DNA of 64,000 bases. It comes from JBAXPV01 sp037132075 (GTDB lineage: Bacteria; Bacteroidota; Bacteroidia; Bacteroidales; CAIXZF01). The notes below the pieces were generated by a model, which was not told where the DNA came from, did no database searches, and saw nothing but the letters and a program-made list of their open reading frames with translations. Shown in pieces: positions 1-8,356 of this stretch. The stretch lies in the NCBI GenBank assembly GCA_037132075.1, contig JBAXPV010000008.1, positions 57,337 through 121,336 of the forward strand, written 5' to 3'. Position 1 is the first letter of the stretch. Each line of letters begins with the position of its first letter. The position numbers and the translations under genes are program-made.

Positions 1-158
1 AAGATGCCACTATCTGAGCCAGGGAAATATTTCCCAAAAGGCTTATAGGGTAATTTCTGAACAATTCCCTGCCATAACTCTGTGCGGGGCTGTTCTTTAT
101 AACCACCGAGCTTTTCCCTCAGGAGGTCATCGATCATTTTGTCTTCATCACTTTTCAT
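1..158 (-). CDS. Partial protein downstream of the ECF sigma factor (N-terminus only)
   Basis: Only the first 52 or so codons are in the window; the gene runs off the left edge. The ATG at 156-158 lies inside the end of the sigma factor gene (11-bp overlap), so the two are very likely translationally coupled. The visible N-terminus is charged and hydrophilic, with a short acidic helix followed by an ExPRTELWQGI-like stretch. Bacteroidota anti-sigma or outer-membrane proteins encoded next to ECF sigma factors often start in this way. An anti-sigma or envelope protein is inferred from context; no membrane segment is visible in the part present. Confidence 0.6.
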   Translation of the reverse strand, partial: MKSDEDKMIDDLLREKLGGYKEQPRTELWQGIVQKLPYKPFGKYFPGSDSGI

Positions 159-738
159 ATCCTGACAAAATTTTGTTTTCTTTTATTTCTGCCTGTAGCA
201 GTAGTTTCTTTAAATATTTCCGGGCTTTGCTGAGTTGGGATTTCGAAGTATTGTCTGAGATCCCGAGCATCTCACCGACTTCTTTGTGATTCAACCCTTC
301 AAAAACATGAAGGTTTAACACCATCCTGTAGCCATCGGGCAGTTCCTGAACCAGCTTCATCAGGAGTTTGGTGTCGATATTTGACTCCCCATTGCCCCCA
401 TTATAATCAGGCTGTGTGGTTTCATCATCAATACCCATCTCCTGGATGTTTTCGACCAGGATAAACTGCTGTTTCAAGGATGCATGGTAGTGGTTGATGG
501 CGGTATTGACCATAATTCGCCGCATCCATCCTTCAAAAGATCCTTTGCCGCTGTATTGATCAACCCGACCGAATACTTTCAGGAATCCCTCCTGTAAAAT
601 ATCTTCCGCTTCCTCCCGGCTCCTGGAATAGCGCAGACATACGCCAAACATCGTAGAAGCAAACCTTTGGTAAAGTTCGCTCTGCGCACGACGTTTGCCG
701 TCCCTGCATCCAGCTATCATCCTTTCTTCGGCGTCCAT
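148..738 (-). CDS. ECF (sigma-70 family) RNA polymerase sigma factor
   Basis: This 196-residue protein has the size and two-domain layout of extracytoplasmic-function sigma factors. Region 2 spans about residues 20-85, including the SREEAEDILQEGFLKVF and GWMRRIMVNTAINHY segments that bind core enzyme and the -10 element. Region 4 spans about 130-182 with a helix-turn-helix (HKEVGEMLGISDNTSKSQLSKAR). It directs transcription of an envelope or stress regulon that cannot be named here. The following gene overlaps its last 11 bases, the usual arrangement for a sigma factor and its regulator. The Cys-free region between the domains (about 95-125) is low in complexity and rich in Asn and Gly. Confidence 0.93.
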   Translation of the reverse strand: MDAEERMIAGCRDGKRRAQSELYQRFASTMFGVCLRYSRSREEAEDILQEGFLKVFGRVDQYSGKGSFEGWMRRIMVNTAINHYHASLKQQFILVENIQEMGIDDETTQPDYNGGNGESNIDTKLLMKLVQELPDGYRMVLNLHVFEGLNHKEVGEMLGISDNTSKSQLSKARKYLKKLLLQAEIKENKILSGYEK

Positions 739-941
739 TCAGCTAATATCAGATTAAAAGACAAGATTTTAACTATAGGGTTGCCCGAAACTTCATATCA
801 AAAGACATTTATTACAAAAAGACCTGTATTTCATCAAATTTCTTAATTTTAGAAGCTGTAAATCGAAAATTTAGAACAATAGCAAACCCCTCATTTCCAA
901 AATATTCCAAATTATTAATTTCGCAATCTGCAAGAAATAAT

Positions 942-2135
942 ATGAAAACTATAGACAATTTCAACTTCACCAACAAAAAAGCCCTGATCAGGGTCGATTT
1001 TAATGTTCCCTTGAACGATACGTTTCAGATTACCGATACCACCCGCATTGACGCCACCATCCCGACGATCAATAAAATATTGTCTGAAGGCGGATCTGTG
1101 ATCCTGATGTCACATTTAGGCAGGCCGAAAGATGGCCCTGCAGAGAAATATTCTTTGAAACATCTCTTGCCATATCTCCGGGAAGTCTTTACAACGGAAG
1201 TCCTCTTTGCCGACGACTGCATCGGCACCAGTGCCACAAGCCTTTCTGCTGCGCTAAAACCCGGACAGATCCTGCTTTTGGAAAACCTCCGTTTTTATAA
1301 AGAAGAAGAAAAAGGAGATGAAGCCTTTGCTGAGAAACTCAGTAAACTCGGCGATGTTTATGTAAACGACGCTTTTGGCACCGCCCATCGTGCCCATGCC
1401 TCCACCGCTGTGATTGCAAAGTTTTTCCCTGTTGAAAAGATGTTCGGTTATGTGATGGGAAACGAAATATTGAACATTAACAAAGTCCTGGTCGACACCA
1501 AACGCCCGTTTACAGCCATCCTGGGTGGCGCAAAAGTCAGCGGCAAAATCCAGATCATCGAAAATATGCTTGACAAAGTCGACAACCTCATCATCGGCGG
1601 CGGGATGATGTTTACTTTCATCAAGGCAAAAGGCGGGCAGATCGGCAGCTCGATGGTAGAAGATGACTTGCTTTCTCTGGCCTTAGAAACCATGGAAAAA
1701 GCCAAAGCCAAAGGCGTAAATCTTTACATCCCAAGCGACGCGATCATTGCTGATGCTTTTAACAATGACGCCGACAAAAAGGAATGCGATGCTTATCAGA
1801 TCCCTGAAGGCTGGCTCGGACTTGACATCGGACCTGTGACCAAAGAACACTTTGCAGAAATCGTCATGAAAAGCAAAACGATTTTATGGAACGGGCCGAT
1901 GGGCGTTTTCGAAATGAGCAGCTTTGAAGAAGGGACGAAAAATATCGCCAATACTGTTGCTGCGGCGACACGGGCTGGTTCTTTTTCACTGATCGGAGGC
2001 GGAGATTCAGTGGCAGCCATCAACAAATACGGACTGGAGGAAGCCGTGAGTTATGTCTCTACCGGCGGAGGTGCTATGCTCGAATTCCTGGAAGGCAAGA
2101 TCTTGCCTGGCATCCAGGCTATTGAGGAAGATTAA
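942..2135 (+). CDS. pgk: Phosphoglycerate kinase
   Basis: This glycolytic enzyme transfers phosphate between 1,3-bisphosphoglycerate and ADP. At 397 residues it is full length. Family landmarks are present: the RVDFNVPL segment (residues 17-24) and SHLGRP (about 57-62) that bind the triose, LLENLRFYKEEEKGD, GGAKVSGKI at the hinge, and the C-terminal nucleotide loop GGGDSVAAI. The ATG at 942 follows a purine-rich stretch (AAGAAA), and the protein begins with the expected MKTIDNFNF. It is a single-gene unit; the convergent cvpA gene overlaps its last 4 bp. A weak promoter-like TAATTTCG lies at 916-923. Confidence 0.98.
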   Translation: MKTIDNFNFTNKKALIRVDFNVPLNDTFQITDTTRIDATIPTINKILSEGGSVILMSHLGRPKDGPAEKYSLKHLLPYLREVFTTEVLFADDCIGTSATSLSAALKPGQILLLENLRFYKEEEKGDEAFAEKLSKLGDVYVNDAFGTAHRAHASTAVIAKFFPVEKMFGYVMGNEILNINKVLVDTKRPFTAILGGAKVSGKIQIIENMLDKVDNLIIGGGMMFTFIKAKGGQIGSSMVEDDLLSLALETMEKAKAKGVNLYIPSDAIIADAFNNDADKKECDAYQIPEGWLGLDIGPVTKEHFAEIVMKSKTILWNGPMGVFEMSSFEEGTKNIANTVAAATRAGSFSLIGGGDSVAAINKYGLEEAVSYVSTGGGAMLEFLEGKILPGIQAIEED

Positions 2136-2644
2136 AAAGGACTCTCAGGAAGGTATTCCCTTTTAAGCGATTTGATCTCAGGCAAAACCAGCGGACCAAT
2201 ACATTTTATGGATTTGTAAAAGAATGACTTTTGCTGTTGTTCTTTGCTTAATACATCTCCGGAAGTTGCTATGTTGTTCACGATCATCAGTACAAAACTG
2301 AGTATCAACGCTTGTTTCAGAACACCAAAAACGATGCCGAGCAATTTATTGAGCCAGCCTAAAAGCATCATTTCAACTGATTTCTCCAGGACTTTTCCCA
2401 CGAAATAACCTCCAATCATGACGACGATAAAAATAAAGAGAAATGAGAAGATGGGTAAGTAAGTCGCCTGGATATCAAAAGTTGATTTTAGAAAACCTGA
2501 AGCCAGTTTTGCAAAGTGAAAGCCGGCCCATATGCCAAGGATAAAACAGATCAGGGTGATCATCTCCCGGATAAACCCACGGCGGAAACCTTTAAAGGCA
2601 GCCCAGGCCAGGAAAACACCGGTAAGGATATCAAACCACTGCAT
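2132..2644 (-). CDS. CvpA family membrane protein
   Basis: This 170-residue inner-membrane protein has about four hydrophobic segments (residues 5-25, 30-50, 65-88, 100-125). The N-terminus WFDILTGVFLAWAAFKGFRRGFIREM is characteristic of CvpA, a family tied to colicin V production and envelope homeostasis in other bacteria. It is the last gene of a three-gene operon: its ATG directly follows the stop codon of the MlaF-like ATPase with no spacer. Its end overlaps the convergent pgk gene by 4 bp. The molecular role of CvpA is poorly known, so only the family call is firm. Confidence 0.88.
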   Translation of the reverse strand: MQWFDILTGVFLAWAAFKGFRRGFIREMITLICFILGIWAGFHFAKLASGFLKSTFDIQATYLPIFSFLFIFIVVMIGGYFVGKVLEKSVEMMLLGWLNKLLGIVFGVLKQALILSFVLMIVNNIATSGDVLSKEQQQKSFFYKSIKCIGPLVLPEIKSLKREYLPESPF

Positions 2645-3391
2645 CTATTGCTTCAATCGACGGGTAAGTTCGGTAGAATAGACGAATTCATTCAGCTCTT
2701 TGTTGTCGCTCCGAAGAATCTCTTCTTTGTCACCTTCCCACCAGAGTTTGCCCTTGTTGATATAGGCAATTTTATCCCCGATCTCCATCACAGAATTCAT
2801 GTCATGCGTGTTTACAACCGTTGTAATATTGTATTCAACCGTGATTTCCGAAATCAGGTTGTCAATGACATTGGCCGTGATTGGATCAAGACCGGAGTTA
2901 GGCTCATCACAGAACAAATACTTAGGATTTAGGGCAATGGCCCTGGCAATAGCAACACGTTTTTTCATCCCTCCGCTGACTTCTGAAGGGTACAGCTTGT
3001 TCACATTCACCAGGTTAACACGGGTCAGGCAAAAATTAGCACGATCTCTCTTCTCAGCCAATGTCATTTTTGTGAACATGGTGAGTGGAAACATTACATT
3101 TTCCTCTACTGACAATGAATCAAACAAAGCACCACCCTGGAAAAGCATCCCGATTTCCTGGCGGATATCTTTCATTTCTGAAAAAGACAGACTGGAGATC
3201 TTACGATCATCATAATTGATTTCCCCGCTGTCGGGGGTAAAGAGCCCAACGAGACACTTCATCAAAACGGTCTTCCCTGATCCGCTTTGGCCAATGATGA
3301 GGTTGGTTTTTCCCTCTTTAAATGTCACTGAGACATCATCAAGAACGAGTTTGTCACGAAAGGACTTGGTAATATTCCGCGCTTCTATCAT
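2645..3391 (-). CDS. ABC transporter ATPase, Mla/lipid-transport type (MlaF-like)
   Basis: This 248-residue nucleotide-binding subunit is predicted to energise lipid movement through the MlaE-like permease encoded just upstream. Walker A is GQSGSGKT (residues 34-41). The signature VSGGMKKR and Walker B YLFCDEP are followed by an H-loop His in VVNTHDM. The EVSGGMKKRVAIARAIALNPKYLFCDEPNSGLDP context, with Met-Lys-Lys after SGG, is typical of MlaF/MKL ATPases. Its start overlaps the mlaE-like stop by 4 bp (ATGA), indicating coupling. No MCE-domain (MlaD) gene is adjacent, so the periplasmic partner must be encoded elsewhere. Confidence 0.93.
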   Translation of the reverse strand: MIEARNITKSFRDKLVLDDVSVTFKEGKTNLIIGQSGSGKTVLMKCLVGLFTPDSGEINYDDRKISSLSFSEMKDIRQEIGMLFQGGALFDSLSVEENVMFPLTMFTKMTLAEKRDRANFCLTRVNLVNVNKLYPSEVSGGMKKRVAIARAIALNPKYLFCDEPNSGLDPITANVIDNLISEITVEYNITTVVNTHDMNSVMEIGDKIAYINKGKLWWEGDKEEILRSDNKELNEFVYSTELTRRLKQ

Positions 3392-4131
3392 GACAGCAAA
3401 AGTTGTGTGAGAACCAGGTTAAACAGGATGATGAAAATACTGCTTTGCACAACAGCTTTCGTGCTGGCGTGCCCGACTTCCAGCGCGCCACCCTTGGTAT
3501 TGTATCCAAAGTAGCCTGAAATAGAGGTAATGAGAAAAGCGAAAACCACTGTTTTTACAATGGCATAAAAGACATCATATCCCTTAAATTCATATTGAAT
3601 TCCATAAATAAATTCCCAGGAAGGGACCATTCTTGTGACAATGCCTGCCAGGTAACCCCCGAAAATGGAGACAAACATACTAATGATGATCAGGATCGGG
3701 TTGATGATCATGGCAGCTACAATCTTTGGCAGGATGAGATAACTGGCAGAATTGATCCCCATAATCTCGAGAGCATCAATTTGTTCTGTAACTTTCATCG
3801 TCCCAATCTCTGAAGCGATACGTGACCCCACTTTGCCGGCAAGAATAAGACTGATAATGGTCGGTGCAAACTCAAGGATCATCGACTGACGCGTAGCGAA
3901 ACCGATGGTATACAAGGGAATCAGCGGACTATCTATGTTAAAGGCGGTTTGAATTGTGACAACCGCACCCATGAATAAAGAGATAAAAATCACGATACCT
4001 AGTGACTGAAGCCCCAGGAATTCAATTTCAACGAGGATCTGGCTATAATAAATATGCTTCTTCTCCGGTTTGAAGAAGACCCTGCGCATTAACAGGAGAT
4101 AGGCTCCGAGGTCTTTTAAAATTTGAATCAT
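3388..4131 (-). CDS. ABC transporter permease, MlaE family
   Basis: This 247-residue integral membrane protein has five to six hydrophobic helices and the family hallmark AGKVGSRIASEIGTMKVTEQIDALEIMGIN (about residues 98-128; only its key feature, the EQIDAL coupling helix, matters for recognition). MlaE permeases move phospholipids between the inner membrane and the envelope together with an MlaF ATPase and an MCE protein. It is first in an operon with the MlaF-like ATPase and cvpA. A divergent promoter region of about 50 bp separates it from the small lipoprotein gene; CGAAGGTA at 4143-4150 reads as a one-mismatch -7 element on its strand. Confidence 0.93.
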   Translation of the reverse strand: MIQILKDLGAYLLLMRRVFFKPEKKHIYYSQILVEIEFLGLQSLGIVIFISLFMGAVVTIQTAFNIDSPLIPLYTIGFATRQSMILEFAPTIISLILAGKVGSRIASEIGTMKVTEQIDALEIMGINSASYLILPKIVAAMIINPILIIISMFVSIFGGYLAGIVTRMVPSWEFIYGIQYEFKGYDVFYAIVKTVVFAFLITSISGYFGYNTKGGALEVGHASTKAVVQSSIFIILFNLVLTQLLLS

Positions 4132-4171
4132 CTCTCTGTCTGCGAAGGTAATTAATGAAAAGTATAAAACT

Positions 4172-4179
4172 TACCTTTG
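4172..4179 (+). promoter_or_regulatory. -7 element TACCTTTG directly before the lipoprotein start
   Basis: The octamer is a perfect match to TAnnTTTG and ends four bases before the ATG at 4184. Transcription would therefore begin at or next to the start codon. No clear -33 TTTG is visible, which lowers confidence. Confidence 0.4.
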
Positions 4180-4183
4180 TGCC

Positions 4184-4372
4184 ATGAAATTTCATCTCAG
4201 GAAAATAAGCACCCTATTTTTTTTAAGCCTGATCATCGTTTTGGGTTTCAGTTGCAGCCCAGCAAAGCAGGCCGGCTCAAATATGCCCAGGAAATCCCAT
4301 AAAGGCTGTAACTGCCCGAAATGGACCAATAAGTCCTTAGATATCAAGCACTTTACTAAGACTTATGCCTGA
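4184..4372 (+). CDS. Small lipoprotein, unknown function
   Basis: This 62-residue protein has a classical lipoprotein signal: basic N-terminus, hydrophobic core and lipobox LGFSC with the acylated Cys at residue 24. The mature part is only about 38 residues, basic, with a conspicuous HKGCNCPKW motif that could bind a metal. Its last 8 bases overlap the start of the SprT-like protease gene, so the two should be co-translated. I do not recognise a named family; similar tiny lipoproteins with a CNCPKW motif are plausible in Bacteroidota, but that is memory-level inference. Confidence 0.75.
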   Translation: MKFHLRKISTLFFLSLIIVLGFSCSPAKQAGSNMPRKSHKGCNCPKWTNKSLDIKHFTKTYA

Positions 4373-5009
4373 TTCAAAAGTTGAAATCCTCTCTGCATTT
4401 TTACCTCCCGACAGCCTTCCTTTGGTTGAGGAATTGATTGACCGTTGGAACTTTAGTCTGAAAATTACCCGCAAACGCAGGTCGAAAGTTGGAGATTATC
4501 GGCCACCTCAAAGAGGGAAAGGACATCAAATCACTGTAAATCACGACCTTAACCCATATGCGTTTTTATTGACCCTGATTCACGAAATTGCGCATCTCGT
4601 TGTTAATGAATCCTATAGAAGACGGATGCCGCCACATGGGAAAGAATGGAAGGTTGCTTACCGCGAATTATTGATCCCGTTTTTTTCATCAGAGATATTT
4701 CCTCAAGACATCAAAGCAGCGATCGACCATTATTTCAATCGCCTGGGAGAGTCAAACCGCTCTGACCTTGAATTAAACCTTGTACTCAAAGCTTACGATC
4801 AATCCAACGGACTTATTATGGTTCATGACCTGCCTGAAAAATCATTATTCCGTTCACAAAGAGGACAAGTCTTCCGAAAAGGTCATCAATTAAGAAAACG
4901 TTTTGTTTGTCGCTGCCTCGACAACCAACGTAATTACCTGGTACCGCCGCTAATGGAGGTTTATCCTATTCATTTTCAGTATAGTTTGCTTTTCCCGGAA
5001 GAATCCTAA
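4365..5009 (+). CDS. SprT-like zinc metalloprotease domain protein
   Basis: This 214-residue protein carries the zincin motif HEIAH at residues 73-77, followed by MPPHGKEWK, which supplies a third His as in SprT/Spartan proteins (HG.EW). This marks a SprT-like metallopeptidase or metal-binding fold. The C-terminal part has FVCRC but not the full zinc ribbon of classical SprT. It overlaps the preceding lipoprotein gene by 8 bp. Its stop codon (5007-5009) lies inside the -7 element of the manC promoter. Substrate is unknown; Spartan relatives in eukaryotes cut DNA-protein crosslinks, but that function should not be transferred. Confidence 0.85.
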   Translation: MPDSKVEILSAFLPPDSLPLVEELIDRWNFSLKITRKRRSKVGDYRPPQRGKGHQITVNHDLNPYAFLLTLIHEIAHLVVNESYRRRMPPHGKEWKVAYRELLIPFFSSEIFPQDIKAAIDHYFNRLGESNRSDLELNLVLKAYDQSNGLIMVHDLPEKSLFRSQRGQVFRKGHQLRKRFVCRCLDNQRNYLVPPLMEVYPIHFQYSLLFPEES

Positions 5010-5014
5010 ATTTG
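4985..5014 (+). promoter_or_regulatory. Promoter of manC
   Basis: TTTG at 4985-4988 and TAAATTTG at 5007-5014 are separated by 18 bp, an excellent match to the Bacteroidota sigma consensus. The predicted start is near 5019, giving a leader of about 30 nt before the ATG at 5051. The -7 element contains the stop codon of the upstream SprT-like gene. Confidence 0.7.
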
Positions 5015-5050
5015 CATGCCCAAAAAATTAAAAATTGAACCTTTTTTATT

Positions 5051-6139
5051 ATGAGCAATAACTATTGTGTTATTATGGCTGGAGGAGTCGGAACCCGATT
5101 CTGGCCTATGAGCCGCACCTTCAGGCCCAAACAATTTATCGATATCCTGGGTACCGGGGAAACCCTGATCCAGCAAACGGTGAAACGTTTCAGGAAAATT
5201 ATTCCTATCGAAAATATTTATATCGTTACCAACAAAATGTACCGTGACCTCGTATTTGAACAGGTCCCTGAATTATCTGATCATCAGGTTCTTAGCGAGC
5301 CGTCAAGACGGAATACGGCTCCTTGTATTGCCTATGCTGCTTATAAGATCTTTTCTTTAAATCCTGAGGCAAATCTCGTGGTTGCTCCTTCTGACCATGT
5401 GATCATCCAGGAAGAGAACTTCCAGAAAATAATCCTGGATGCCCTGGAAGCCACGCTTTCAAACAATTGGTTATTGACATTGGGCATTCATCCCAGCCGC
5501 CCTGATACCGGATATGGATATATTCAGTTCAACGAGTCCGTCACTTATGATAAAGACGAGAGGGTAAAGAAAGTAAAAACCTTTACCGAAAAGCCTGCCA
5601 TTGAAATGGCTAAGTCATTCCTCCAAAGCGGAGATTTCTTATGGAATTCAGGCATATTTATCTGGAAAGCCCGCACCATCATCACAGCCATGGAAGAACA
5701 CCTTCCGGAAGTTAGCCAGCTTTTTAAAGCCGGTGCCGGAAAATATAATACTCCGGAAGAAATTGGGTTCATACAAGAAGCTTATACCGTTTGCAAAAGT
5801 ATCTCTATCGACTATGGTGTGATGGAAAAGGCCTCCAATGTTTATGTGCTGGCCTCTGACTTTGGTTGGTCTGACCTTGGCACCTGGGGTTCCTTATATG
5901 ACATCCGGACAAAAGATACTGATGGGAATACTGTCGTTGGTAAGAACGTAATGCTTTATGATTCAAAGAATTGTATCGTTCATATGCCCAAAGAAAAACT
6001 CGCAGTGATCCAGGGTCTTGATGATTATATCGTGGTAGAAGATGAATTTATCTTGCTGATATGCCGCAAAACCGATGAACAGCAAATCAGGCAGTTCGTC
6101 AATGATGTTATGACTGAAAAAGGCGAACGTTTTGTTTAA
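5051..6139 (+). CDS. manC: Mannose-1-phosphate guanylyltransferase
   Basis: It makes GDP-mannose from mannose-1-phosphate and GTP, feeding glycan and O-glycan synthesis. The 362-residue length matches the single-domain form, without the type II phosphomannose isomerase domain found in longer bifunctional enzymes. The nucleotide-sugar pyrophosphorylase signature GGVGTRFWPMSR...PKQF is at residues 11-28. FTEKP (about 178-182) and DFGWSDLGTW near residue 280 are further family markers. It has its own strong promoter. GDP-mannose is also the ultimate donor for Pmt-type glycosyltransferases such as the TMTC-like protein encoded at 29159-31102, although the genes are far apart. Confidence 0.96.
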   Translation: MSNNYCVIMAGGVGTRFWPMSRTFRPKQFIDILGTGETLIQQTVKRFRKIIPIENIYIVTNKMYRDLVFEQVPELSDHQVLSEPSRRNTAPCIAYAAYKIFSLNPEANLVVAPSDHVIIQEENFQKIILDALEATLSNNWLLTLGIHPSRPDTGYGYIQFNESVTYDKDERVKKVKTFTEKPAIEMAKSFLQSGDFLWNSGIFIWKARTIITAMEEHLPEVSQLFKAGAGKYNTPEEIGFIQEAYTVCKSISIDYGVMEKASNVYVLASDFGWSDLGTWGSLYDIRTKDTDGNTVVGKNVMLYDSKNCIVHMPKEKLAVIQGLDDYIVVEDEFILLICRKTDEQQIRQFVNDVMTEKGERFV

Positions 6140-6157
6140 ACCCCTAATTAATTTCTG

Positions 6158-8311
6158 ATGAAAAAACTCTATTTTTTACTTAGCCTCGTCATGCTTTGCA
6201 GCATTGCCAGGGTTAAGGCTGATGAAGGCATGTGGTTACCCTTGTTCATCGACCGTCTGAACTATGTCGATATGCAGAAAATGGGCCTCCGCCTCACTGC
6301 GGAAGAAATTTACAGCGTCAATCACTCCAGCGTCAAAGATGCCATCATTATTTTCGGCAGGGGTTGTACGGGGGAAATTGTCTCAGGACAAGGTCTTGTT
6401 TTTACCAACCATCATTGCGGTTATGGCTCAATCCAATCACACAGCAGCGTGGAACACGACTACCTCACCAATGGCTTCTGGGCTACCCGGAAAGAAGAGG
6501 AATTGCCAAATGAAGGCCTCACTGCTAGCTTCCTGGTTAGAATCGAAGATGTTGGCGCTAAAGTCCTTGGATCACTTGATAAAGGCCTCAGCGAAGAAGA
6601 CCGGATGAAAAAAGTCCAGGAAATCTCTAAGAAAATTGAGGACGAAGCCACGAATGGAACACAATATACTGCTTCCGTGAAAAGCTTTTACAATGGAAAT
6701 GAATATTATCTATTTGTCTATCAGGTATTTAAAGATGTTCGTTTGGTAGGAACTCCGCCCAATTCCATTGGGAAATTTGGCGGTGATACCGACAACTGGA
6801 TGTGGCCACGTCATACTTGTGATTTTTCTGTATTCCGCGTTTATACTGCCCCTGACGGAAAACCTGCCACTTATTCTAAAGACAACGTTCCTTTGAAACC
6901 CAAGCATTTTTTGCCTGTCTCCATCAAAGGCGTGCAAAAAGGTGATTATACCATGATCATGGGTTACCCGGGAACAACAAACCGTTACTTGTCATCCTAT
7001 GGTGTCAGGATGGCTATTGATGAGTCTAATCCTTCCATCGTTTCTGTTCGTGAAAAGAAGTTGGCTATCATTAAAGAAGATATGAATGCCAGCGACAAGG
7101 TTAGGATTCAATATTCCGCCAAATATGCCAGCATCGCAAATTACTGGAAGTATTATATTGGCCAAACCCGTGGACTAAAACGACTGAAAGTTTTTGATGA
7201 GAAAAAAGGTCTGGAAGACAAATTCTCGACCTGGGTCAATGCCGATAATGCCCGGAAAGAGAAATACGGTAGTGCTTTAAATGACATTCAGCAGGCTTTT
7301 GCCCAGATCATCCCCTTTGCCAAAACCCGTGTATATTACACTGAGGGCATTTTGCGCGGATCTGAAGTCCTTGCCTATAGCCGTTCTTTTGAAAGCCTGG
7401 TCAAGGAACTAAAAGCTGACAAACCCGACCAGGCAAAGATTGATGCCCAGGTGAAAACTCTTCGTGAAAAACTCGATGCTTTTTACAAAGACCTTGACCC
7501 TGCCACTGACCAGAAATTACTGGGTGCCGTCATGAAAATGTTTGGAGAAAATGTTGCTGCAGAAAATCAGCCTTCTTATTTTATTGAACTGAAAAGTAAA
7601 TACAATGGGAACTTTGACGAATTCGCTACCGACGCTTTTAAAAAGTCGATGTTTTCAGATCGTGCCAAAGTGGAGGCTTTTTTGAGTAAGCCCAAAGCCA
7701 AATCCCTTGAAAAAGACATCCTTTTTCATTGCATGCAGAACTTCTATGAGAAATACAACCTCATCGTCGAGAAGCTCACTCCGGCTAACAACCAGCTGGC
7801 ACGCGGAAATCGTCTTTTCCTGGCTGGCTTGCGGGAGATGATGCCCGAAAAGAAATTCGCCCCGGATGCCAACAGCACAATGCGACTGACCTATGGACAG
7901 GTATTGGATTATTATCCTGCCGATGCTGTACATTATGACTATACCACCACCTTAAAAGGGGTCATGGAAAAAGAAGATCCCAAGGTCGATGAGTTCATCG
8001 TTCCGGCAAAACTTAAAGAGCTCTATAAAGCCAAAGACTATGGTCAGTATGGCAAAGATGGCGAGCTAGTAACCTGCTTCCTCACGAATACCGACATTAC
8101 AGGCGGCAACTCCGGTAGCCCTGTCCTTAATGGCAACGGAGAACTGATCGGCCTGGCTTTCGACGGAAACTGGGAAGCCATGAGCGGCGATATCGCCTTC
8201 GAACCCGACTTACAACGTACTATTGCGGTGGATGCCCGCTACGTGCTTTTTGTCATCGACAAATTTGCCGGGGCCAAAAATATCATCGCGGAACTGGATA
8301 TCAGAAAATAG
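6158..8311 (+). CDS. Dipeptidyl-peptidase 7-type S46 family peptidase
   Basis: This 717-residue exported serine peptidase removes dipeptides from oligopeptide N-termini in the periplasm. A signal peptide (about residues 1-21) is followed by the His motif TNHHCGYGS (84-91), the DTDNWMWPRHTCDFS segment with the catalytic Asp, and TGGNSGSP with nucleophile Ser652. In S46 enzymes the residue after the FD of the LAFDGNWE segment sets specificity: Arg gives acidic P1 preference (DPP11) and Gly gives hydrophobic preference (DPP7). Here it is Gly670, so DPP7-like specificity is inferred. The gene starts 18 bp after manC and ends at a strong hairpin terminator. Confidence 0.95.
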   Translation: MKKLYFLLSLVMLCSIARVKADEGMWLPLFIDRLNYVDMQKMGLRLTAEEIYSVNHSSVKDAIIIFGRGCTGEIVSGQGLVFTNHHCGYGSIQSHSSVEHDYLTNGFWATRKEEELPNEGLTASFLVRIEDVGAKVLGSLDKGLSEEDRMKKVQEISKKIEDEATNGTQYTASVKSFYNGNEYYLFVYQVFKDVRLVGTPPNSIGKFGGDTDNWMWPRHTCDFSVFRVYTAPDGKPATYSKDNVPLKPKHFLPVSIKGVQKGDYTMIMGYPGTTNRYLSSYGVRMAIDESNPSIVSVREKKLAIIKEDMNASDKVRIQYSAKYASIANYWKYYIGQTRGLKRLKVFDEKKGLEDKFSTWVNADNARKEKYGSALNDIQQAFAQIIPFAKTRVYYTEGILRGSEVLAYSRSFESLVKELKADKPDQAKIDAQVKTLREKLDAFYKDLDPATDQKLLGAVMKMFGENVAAENQPSYFIELKSKYNGNFDEFATDAFKKSMFSDRAKVEAFLSKPKAKSLEKDILFHCMQNFYEKYNLIVEKLTPANNQLARGNRLFLAGLREMMPEKKFAPDANSTMRLTYGQVLDYYPADAVHYDYTTTLKGVMEKEDPKVDEFIVPAKLKELYKAKDYGQYGKDGELVTCFLTNTDITGGNSGSPVLNGNGELIGLAFDGNWEAMSGDIAFEPDLQRTIAVDARYVLFVIDKFAGAKNIIAELDIRK

Positions 8312-8317
8312 TAGGAT

Positions 8318-8356
8318 AAAACTAAGGGGATTTCAAAAGAATCCCCTTAGTTTTTT
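8318..8356. terminator. Bidirectional intrinsic terminator between S46 peptidase and LytTR regulator
   Basis: A perfect 15-bp inverted repeat (AAAACTAAGGGGATT at 8318-8332 and its complement at 8340-8354) encloses a 7-nt loop. T-rich flanks on both sides give a U tract for transcripts of either direction. The right arm lies inside the last codons and stop of the convergent LytTR gene. Confidence 0.9.
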
